Source: Mycolicibacter longobardus
Lineage (GTDB): Bacteria > Actinomycetota > Actinomycetes > Mycobacteriales > Mycobacteriaceae
Direction of reading: 5' to 3'
Assembly: GCF_002102265.1 (NCBI RefSeq)
Contig: NZ_LQPG01000014.1
Coordinates: 62,001-126,000, forward strand
DNA length: 64,000 nucleotides
Of the stretch, positions 58,619 through 64,000 are shown piece after piece (position 1 is the stretch's first letter; each line of letters opens with the position of its first letter). The notes below the pieces were generated by a model. That model was not told the origin of the DNA, did not search any database, and was given only the letters and a program-made list of their open reading frames with translations. The position numbers and the translations under genes were made by a program.

Positions 58619-59968
58619 CTATGCCGGGGGGACGTCGAATACGGCGTCCCAGAGTCCCTGGATGTCGAAGGGCCCGATGACGCCGATGTTGTCGGCGATT
58701 CGGTACAGATAGTCGCCGAGGAATTCCCGGATGTCCTCGGCGCTGGGCAGGAAGCCGGTGGTGTCGACTGCCGGGTCGTCGGGCAGCGGATTCTTGATGT
58801 TGAGCAGCACCGTGCCGAGCCGCCACAGCCAGGCCTCGTGTTCGATGATCTCCGGTGTGGAGACGTTGGCGGTCCCGTTGTCGTAGGCGGCCACCCATTC
58901 GTCGATGACAGGGTTGCCCGGCCACAGGTCGCCGACCAGTTTCGCCAGCAGGTAGTAGCTGGGCGTGTTCCAGTCTTCCGGCTTCCAGATGTCACCCCCC
59001 GGCTCGAGCAGCAGACACGGCCCGGGGCACACCGGGCTACCGGGGATGAACGGGTTGAAGGCCACCAGGAATGAGGCGAAGAGGGATTGCAGCGCGCGCC
59101 CGAAGTCCACCAGATCGGGCAGCTTGAACTTGTCGAAGTCGAACGGCTGCATCAGGCTGTTGAAGAAGTTGATGAACGGCGTGTCGAAGTCCATCGCGTA
59201 GTAGCTGCCGGCCCACGGCTGCAGCGGGGCGTCCGGGTCGATATCGGGGTAGTCCTCCGGGTTCAACCCCAGTTCCGCCAGGGTGCGAGTGCCTTCCCAG
59301 TAGTACCCGTCGTGAGCAAACCCGACGTTGACCATGCCCGGCCCGTTGGGGTCGAAGTAGTAGGTATTGCCGTTCATCATGTCCGAGAACGGGACCTGGA
59401 ACCAGTTGTTGATCAGCGGGAACTTCTGCAGGCCGGTGATGATCAACAGGCTCCACAGCGTCTGGTCGACCCAGGTGAAGCCACTGATCGGACTGGTCGG
59501 CATCGCTGGCAGGCAGTCCAGGCCCGCGCAGCCCAGATTGATCGGGATCTGAACGTTGGCCAGCATGGACAGCTGCTGGCCGAGGCCGGGGTAGAAATGG
59601 TCACCTTCGTGGCCGGCGCCGGACAACTCCGGGAACGGGAACATCATCTGAAGGATTCCCTCGAAGTGCCCCATGTCGCCGGGATCCTCACCCCAGACGT
59701 TGGTGGGACTGCCGACGAACCACGGGCCGCTGTAGAACAGCGACTTCGCCAGCGTGTCCATCCCGTGGATCTCCCAAGCCGGAACGTTGACCAGCGCCTG
59801 GAACAGGTTCAGCGGAACGTTCCACAACGATTCCTCAGCGGCCAGGCTTGGCGCCAGGTGAGCAACAGAGGTCTCAGGGAGCGACGGCGCCGGCGGAGCC
59901 ACGGCGATCAGCCCGGCGGTGGTGACGGCCAGGCCCGCGGTGAAATGGGCGCGCAAGGCCGCAACCAT
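58619..59968 (-). CDS. secreted protein, tandem paralogue A, unknown
   Basis: A 449-aa exported protein with signal peptide MVAALRAHFTAGLAVTTAGLIAVAPPAPS. The mature part is aromatic and acidic and holds the block SLWNVPLNLFQALVNVPAW and PTNVWGEDPGDMGHFEG, which closely matches the neighbour at 60168. CPGPCLLL and GCAGLDCLP give cysteine pairs. No enzyme motif seen. The ATG at 59968 follows GGAGGACACC. The family appears to be mycobacterial and of unknown function; possibly an envelope or ESX-linked substrate. Confidence 0.82.
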   Translation of the reverse strand: MVAALRAHFTAGLAVTTAGLIAVAPPAPSLPETSVAHLAPSLAAEESLWNVPLNLFQALVNVPAWEIHGMDTLAKSLFYSGPWFVGSPTNVWGEDPGDMGHFEGILQMMFPFPELSGAGHEGDHFYPGLGQQLSMLANVQIPINLGCAGLDCLPAMPTSPISGFTWVDQTLWSLLIITGLQKFPLINNWFQVPFSDMMNGNTYYFDPNGPGMVNVGFAHDGYYWEGTRTLAELGLNPEDYPDIDPDAPLQPWAGSYYAMDFDTPFINFFNSLMQPFDFDKFKLPDLVDFGRALQSLFASFLVAFNPFIPGSPVCPGPCLLLEPGGDIWKPEDWNTPSYYLLAKLVGDLWPGNPVIDEWVAAYDNGTANVSTPEIIEHEAWLWRLGTVLLNIKNPLPDDPAVDTTGFLPSAEDIREFLGDYLYRIADNIGVIGPFDIQGLWDAVFDVPPA

Positions 59969-60117
59969 CCCGGTGTCCTCCAAGCGATGAGAATAAGTGT
60001 GACGGAAATGACCTCGCCGTAACTGGTTCACGCAATCTACCAAAGTGTTACCTGAGCGCAAATCGAGTGAGAGCTGATGCTCGACGATGCTCCCGGCGCG
60101 GCCCCACGAACGCACAA

Positions 60118-60146
60118 CAGCCCGACCATGCGGAGGAGTCGGGCTG
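60118..60146 (-). terminator. hairpin terminator after paralogue B
   Basis: CAGCCCGAC (60118-60126) and GTCGGGCTG (60138-60146), a perfect 9-bp stem, 22 bases past the stop of the minus-strand gene ending at 60168. Followed on the minus strand by TTGTGCG, a weak U run. Confidence 0.7.
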
Positions 60147-60167
60147 CTGTGACATCGGGCCTGGAAC

Positions 60168-61949
60168 CTAGAAGGTGAACCAGCTCATGATCTCGTCCCA
60201 CAACGCGTCGAGTTGCGCGGTGAGCCCACCCGAGGGGTCGAGGGCGAGCAGGAAGTTGTCCCAGAGCAGCAGGGTGTTGTAGCCGCCGTACTCGCCGACC
60301 TGCTGCTCGAACAGCGGCAGGTTCGGGTCGTAGCCCGGCACCATGTACTTACCCGCCGCATCCTGCTCCCACGGACCCAGGAAGCCCGGGTCGGTCAGCA
60401 GGCCGGCGTTGACGACCAGGTTCGGCAGATACGGGTTGATGTCGGCCAGGGAGTCGAGGATGCCGCGCTGGGTCTCCTCGTCGAAGGTGAACAGCCCGGT
60501 CTGCAGGGCCATAACGGCGGCCAGGACCTGCTCGTCCGTCGCTCCGTTGGCATTGCCGACGTTGGAGAACCCGTACGGATTCTCCTGCTCGGTCAGATCG
60601 ATCCACTGCTGGATCGACGGGTTGGGTGCGCCGATGGACTGGATGGTCTTGACCAGGTCCAGGGTGGTCACGCCGAACGGCGGGGCGAAGGGCGGGGTCA
60701 TGCACAGCCCCGGGCAGAGCGGGCTGCCGGGCACGTACGGGTTGAAGTCGATCACCAATCCCGCGAGCAGGGCCTTGAACGTCTGGGCGACGTCGGCCGG
60801 GTCCAGGATGTGGAAGCCGACCAGCGGATCGTCGCCGTTGATACTCCAGTCGACCGGCTCCATCAGGCTGTTGAACCACAGCTCGAACGGCTTGAGGGGG
60901 TTGAACGTGAAGTCCAGACCCGCCCACGGCTGCATGTTGATCGGGTTCCCGGCGGCATCCAGGACGGGGTTGCCGTCGTCGTCGAGGAGGGGAACGGTTC
61001 CCGGGTAGCCGAAGCCCGGACCCGGATGGCCGTTGTTGCCGGGCACCGAGTCCAGCGGCGAACCCGGCACTGCCCCACCCTCACCGATCCCGCTGACCGG
61101 GTTGGCGATGCCTGCCGCGGTGGGGTTGTCGGTCTCGAACGGGCTGGCCGGGAATCGGTATCCGTCGAACAGCTGCTGCAGCGGCACCTTCAGCCAGTAC
61201 CGGAACAGGTCCATCTGGTTGTCGTCGTTGGGGAAGTTGGTGAACACATTGAAGAACTGCAGGGTGCGGTCCAGGGCGGTGATGCCGGTGATCGGCTCGA
61301 CCGGTGTGATCGGGTAGCACTGGATCGGGTCACACGATGCGCTGACCGGCAACATCGCCGCCGCGAAGATCGCGATCTGCTGACCCAGGCCCGCGGTGCC
61401 GTTGGCCAGCGCGTCCGGGTCGATCGTGGGCTGGTAGAGGCCGGAAGCCTGCGGCGCGAACGGCAGCAGGTAGTCGAAGACCGCCATGAAATGCCCCGGG
61501 TCGCCCGGGTCCTCGCCCCAGATGTTGGTGGCGCTCGGAGTCCACCAGTTTCCGGTGAAGAAGAAGGAGTCGTTCAGGACATTGGTGGCCTGTACCACGT
61601 TGTAGGGAACGTTGAAGAAGTCTTGGATCAGGTTGAACGGGATGTTGAGGAACGATGCCTCAGCCGCCAGCTGAATCGCCCGCTCGGCCGCCGTCAGCTC
61701 CGGGACCCACGGGGCGACCGGAGCGACCGGGGCGACCGCCACGGCACTGGCAGCCGCGAATACCGCGCCGGCCGTCGCGTACCGACGCTCGGGCGCCGGA
61801 CGATGCGCACCGGCACTGACGCGCTGACGTTGAGGCGCCGCGCGACGCGCCGCGCGATGCGCACCGCCAGCCGCGGTCCGGCGTTGAGGCACCGCCCCAA
61901 GCGCAGCGACTGTCACGAACTGACGCTCTCGCGTCACACCATGCTTCAC
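60168..61949 (-). CDS. secreted protein, tandem paralogue B, unknown
   Basis: A 593-aa exported protein. The N-terminus is unusual: about 55 basic residues with a partial repeat (PQRRTAAGGAHR and PQRQRVSAGAHR), then RRYATAGAVFAAASAVAVAP, a possible Tat signal. The mature part matches paralogue A around FLNIPFNLIQDFFNVPYNV, SATNIWGEDPGDPGHF and FNPYVPGSPLCPGLC. It adds glycine-proline-rich loops and acidic DDDGNP repeats. The GTG at 61949 follows AAGGGGGAC. Function unknown; paired with its paralogue and the PE-PPE hydrolase next door. Confidence 0.82.
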   Translation of the reverse strand: MKHGVTRERQFVTVAALGAVPQRRTAAGGAHRAARRAAPQRQRVSAGAHRPAPERRYATAGAVFAAASAVAVAPVAPVAPWVPELTAAERAIQLAAEASFLNIPFNLIQDFFNVPYNVVQATNVLNDSFFFTGNWWTPSATNIWGEDPGDPGHFMAVFDYLLPFAPQASGLYQPTIDPDALANGTAGLGQQIAIFAAAMLPVSASCDPIQCYPITPVEPITGITALDRTLQFFNVFTNFPNDDNQMDLFRYWLKVPLQQLFDGYRFPASPFETDNPTAAGIANPVSGIGEGGAVPGSPLDSVPGNNGHPGPGFGYPGTVPLLDDDGNPVLDAAGNPINMQPWAGLDFTFNPLKPFELWFNSLMEPVDWSINGDDPLVGFHILDPADVAQTFKALLAGLVIDFNPYVPGSPLCPGLCMTPPFAPPFGVTTLDLVKTIQSIGAPNPSIQQWIDLTEQENPYGFSNVGNANGATDEQVLAAVMALQTGLFTFDEETQRGILDSLADINPYLPNLVVNAGLLTDPGFLGPWEQDAAGKYMVPGYDPNLPLFEQQVGEYGGYNTLLLWDNFLLALDPSGGLTAQLDALWDEIMSWFTF

Positions 61950-62098
61950 ACGTCCCCCTTGGTCCCCACCCTCGCCGGGACAGCATATCGGTGTCACGGC
62001 TGGGTGTCTAAGCGAGCACAGGATAATTTACACGGGCCGCGGAATAAGGTCCGCTAAGTGGCACGTAATGCTGATCATCGTTGATCTGAGGCCCGATA

Positions 62099-62830
62099 TC
62101 AGCGATCCAGCCACTCCCGATTGCCGTAGCCATCGAGATGGGTGACCTCGCCGACCGGCCTGCGGGTGGTCGGACCGTACCGTCCGCGGGGCCAACCCAG
62201 CGGCACGATGCAGCACGGGGTGACCGCATGCGGCAGGCCCAGAATGCGCCGCGCGGCACGCTGACTCCACAGCGGCAGGGTGATCAGCGAGGCGCCCAGG
62301 CCCATGGCGCGCGCCGCCAGCAGCAGATTCTGCACGCTGGGATAGATCGACCCCCAGTAGGCGGATTCGGCGATGTGCGGCATCCGCACCACCGGTAGCC
62401 GGCCCTCCCGGGCGCCCAGGCGCAGGCAGGCCACCACCAGTACCGGGATCTCGGCGAAGTGGTCGATCTGCCACTCCATCGCCCGCGCGATGCCGGCTAT
62501 CGATTCGTCGGTTTTGATCTTGCGGCGCAATACCAGCCCGCGCTGGATTTTCCACGCCTGCCGGTAACGCTTGGCCAATTCCTCTTTGACGCGGCGATCC
62601 CGGACAACGATGAATTCCCAGTTCTGCCCGTCGTTGCCGGTCGGGGCCCGCAATGCCAGTTCGATGCACTTCAGCACGACCGCGTCGTCGACCGGGTCGG
62701 AGTAGACCCGCCGTACCGCGCGCTGGGTCATCATGGCCTCGCCCAGCGCCATGTCCAGCCCGGCCAGCGCCTCGGCGGTGGCGGGCACATGGGTGGGAGT
62801 GAACGCTCCGGTGAACTCGGCGTCAGGCAT
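62099..62830 (-). CDS. nitroreductase family protein
   Basis: A 243-aa FMN-dependent oxidoreductase. MMTQRAVRRVYSDPVDDAVV, ALRAPTGNDGQNWEFIVVRD and SIYPSVQNLLLAARAMGLGASLITLP follow the nitroreductase fold. The ATG at 62830 overlaps the stop of the DUF2505 gene by eight bases. Reduces nitro groups, enones or quinones; physiological substrate unknown. Last gene of the right-edge operon in this window. Confidence 0.88.
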   Translation of the reverse strand: MPDAEFTGAFTPTHVPATAEALAGLDMALGEAMMTQRAVRRVYSDPVDDAVVLKCIELALRAPTGNDGQNWEFIVVRDRRVKEELAKRYRQAWKIQRGLVLRRKIKTDESIAGIARAMEWQIDHFAEIPVLVVACLRLGAREGRLPVVRMPHIAESAYWGSIYPSVQNLLLAARAMGLGASLITLPLWSQRAARRILGLPHAVTPCCIVPLGWPRGRYGPTTRRPVGEVTHLDGYGNREWLDR

Positions 62831-63326
62831 TCTCGCCCAGCCAGGTCGTGGTGAACCGTTGAATCTCCGGAATGCCCTCGGCGAACTCGCGGGCCAGGAA
62901 GCTCTCGATCGCACCGCCCACCAGCGGAACCTTGAACCGGATGGTGCCGGTCAGTGCCAACCGCGAGCCCGCACCGGCGGGTTCGAGCACCGCGATGCCG
63001 CTGCCCGAACCCGGGGCTCCGGTCACCGCCACGTTGATGTCGCCGTCGACCCGGCCGTCGCCGGCCGGCGTCCACACCTCGGTGGTGACGATGTTGAGGT
63101 CACCGCGGTACACCTTGGCCAACATGCCGGGCAGCGCGCCGTGGCGCAGATCCTCGGTGACCACGACCCGCACCCGGCCGCCCGAATCGACCTCCAGGGC
63201 ATCGAGGGTCTTGGCGCCCCCGAATGCCTCGAGCCGGGCCTGCCAATAGGAGCGGTCGCCGAAGGCGCCGTGTACCTGCTCGACGGTCGCGGGTGAGGAG
63301 AACGTCACCTCGAAGGAACGGGGCAT
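62823..63326 (-). CDS. DUF2505 family protein
   Basis: A 167-aa protein of the DUF2505 type, with a START-like fold that may bind a hydrophobic ligand: MPRSFEVTFSSPATVEQVHGAFGDRSYW and LRHGALPGMLAKVYRGDL. No catalytic motif. It sits between a flavodoxin-like gene and a nitroreductase and overlaps the nitroreductase start by eight bases, so the three probably act together. Confidence 0.87.
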   Translation of the reverse strand: MPRSFEVTFSSPATVEQVHGAFGDRSYWQARLEAFGGAKTLDALEVDSGGRVRVVVTEDLRHGALPGMLAKVYRGDLNIVTTEVWTPAGDGRVDGDINVAVTGAPGSGSGIAVLEPAGAGSRLALTGTIRFKVPLVGGAIESFLAREFAEGIPEIQRFTTTWLGENA

Positions 63327-63340
63327 GTCCTACTCACCTC

Positions 63341-64000
63341 TCACTTGCCGAACAAGCGGCTCACCAGGGCCGCGGCGAACTTGCGGACCCGGTCCAGTTG
63401 CTCGGGTTGGACGTTGGTGGGTGGCAGGCGCAGACCCAGGTAGCGCTCCCGGTAGCGCCCACTGCCCAGATAGCTGGTCAGCGCCAGCATCGAGCGCAGC
63501 GGGTCGCCGGGATAAGTGAGGTGAATCTCGTCCTGATAGCGTCCGCCGCACTCGTCGGCGAGCCGGCAGACCTCGGCGTAATTCTCCTGCCAGAATTCAC
63601 GGCACACGGTGAACACCGCGAACGGCTTGCCGGCCAGCAGCTTTCGCGCCTCATCTGATTTCAGGAAGGACCGGATCGGCATGGCGGGCGCCTTCCACCA
63701 GGTCGGTGAGCCGATGCAGATCAAGTCGTAGTCCCCGTCGCGCACCGCGTCGGGAGTGCGGATCTCCCCCGTCTCGCCCCGCTGTTGGGCTTTGAGCACG
63801 CTGAGCATGTCCGGCCACACCCGCTTCAGGGGAAACTGTGAGAAGCGCTGCGAGTAGCGCGGATCGGTGAACTCGATACCGGCCTTGACCACCTCACAGC
63901 CCCGTTCGGCGAACACCTCACCGGCGGTCTCGAGCACCTTGAGCGACTGCCCGGAGTAGCTGTAGTACAGCAACAGGATCCGCGGCGCCCGCCCGTTGCG
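63341..64000 (-). CDS. flavodoxin-like protein, 5' end outside window
   Basis: The C-terminal ~219 residues of a flavodoxin-fold protein. The FMN phosphate loop is YYSYSGQSLKVL (residues near the right edge) and the second loop GSPTWWKAPAMPIRSFL. The frame stays open to base 64000, so the start lies outside; a TTG at 63973 was not taken as start. It is upstream of DUF2505 and nitroreductase in one operon. Probably an electron carrier or quinone reductase. Confidence 0.85.
   Translation of the reverse strand, partial: RNGRAPRILLLYYSYSGQSLKVLETAGEVFAERGCEVVKAGIEFTDPRYSQRFSQFPLKRVWPDMLSVLKAQQRGETGEIRTPDAVRDGDYDLICIGSPTWWKAPAMPIRSFLKSDEARKLLAGKPFAVFTVCREFWQENYAEVCRLADECGGRYQDEIHLTYPGDPLRSMLALTSYLGSGRYRERYLGLRLPPTNVQPEQLDRVRKFAAALVSRLFGK

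Overview
The window is high-GC actinobacterial chromosome and reads as a mycobacterium. It carries two PPE proteins of the SVP type, an MmpL transporter, RipD, an intact FadD11-like ligase, DinX-type DinB, DnaE1, and a gene order from nadA to ileS that largely matches the Rv1594 to Rv1536 interval of M. tuberculosis in reverse. PPE-SVP proteins are generally tied to slow-growing lineages with ESX-5, so a slow-grower or near relative is likely; the species cannot be read from the sequence. I saw no tRNA, rRNA, CRISPR array, transposase or prophage. The phiRv1 prophage that splits the biotin locus of M. tuberculosis H37Rv is absent.

Layout. 1-1546: nadA (cut by the left edge) diverges from a Nudix-type NrtR repressor across a palindrome that covers two facing -10 boxes. 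1590-9073: a secretory-type lipase, then the biotin region (membrane protein, bsaP, bioB, the TetR regulator bioQ, 2'-5' RNA ligase-like gene, bioD, bioF, bioA) with two near-identical BioQ-type operators. 9232-16637: RipD-like protein, a membrane acyltransferase, glgX/treX and treY; treZ, expected next, is missing. 16653-17985: two VapBC toxin-antitoxin pairs facing away from each other. 17992-24448: ilvA, a deazaflavin-dependent reductase, FadD11-like ligase, enoyl-CoA hydratase, a methyltransferase and a secreted protein. 24449-28464: a palindrome-rich 489-base gap, an unfamiliar two-gene operon (108 and 778 aa; the large protein resembles tubular lipid-binding proteins), and a third toxin-antitoxin-like pair.

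28591-45531: housekeeping genes (dnaE1, dodecin, RluD-type pseudouridine synthase, lspA, ansA, dinB) with interspersed methyltransferases and small secreted proteins, two tandem PPE genes behind a perfect 17-bp hairpin, ileS with its T-box leader, and a hemerythrin. 45650-57407: an accessory metabolic block holding an MmpL exporter, a flavin monooxygenase, a membrane-anchored AurF-like diiron oxygenase, two paralogous glycolipid-type methyltransferases, a P450, an SDR and an SDR-hydrolase fusion. 57503-61949: a PE-PPE-domain hydrolase and two large secreted paralogues of unknown function. 62099-64000: nitroreductase, DUF2505 protein and a flavodoxin-like protein cut by the right edge.

How the genes work together: NAD and biotin synthesis each carry a dedicated local repressor with recognisable operators. 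glgX and treY would release and isomerise glycogen chains towards trehalose, but the last enzyme is not here. The 45.6-57.4 kb block looks like a tailoring and export set for a lipid or other small molecule, with no obvious backbone synthase in view. All functions are inferred from motifs, family resemblance and synteny; no search was run.
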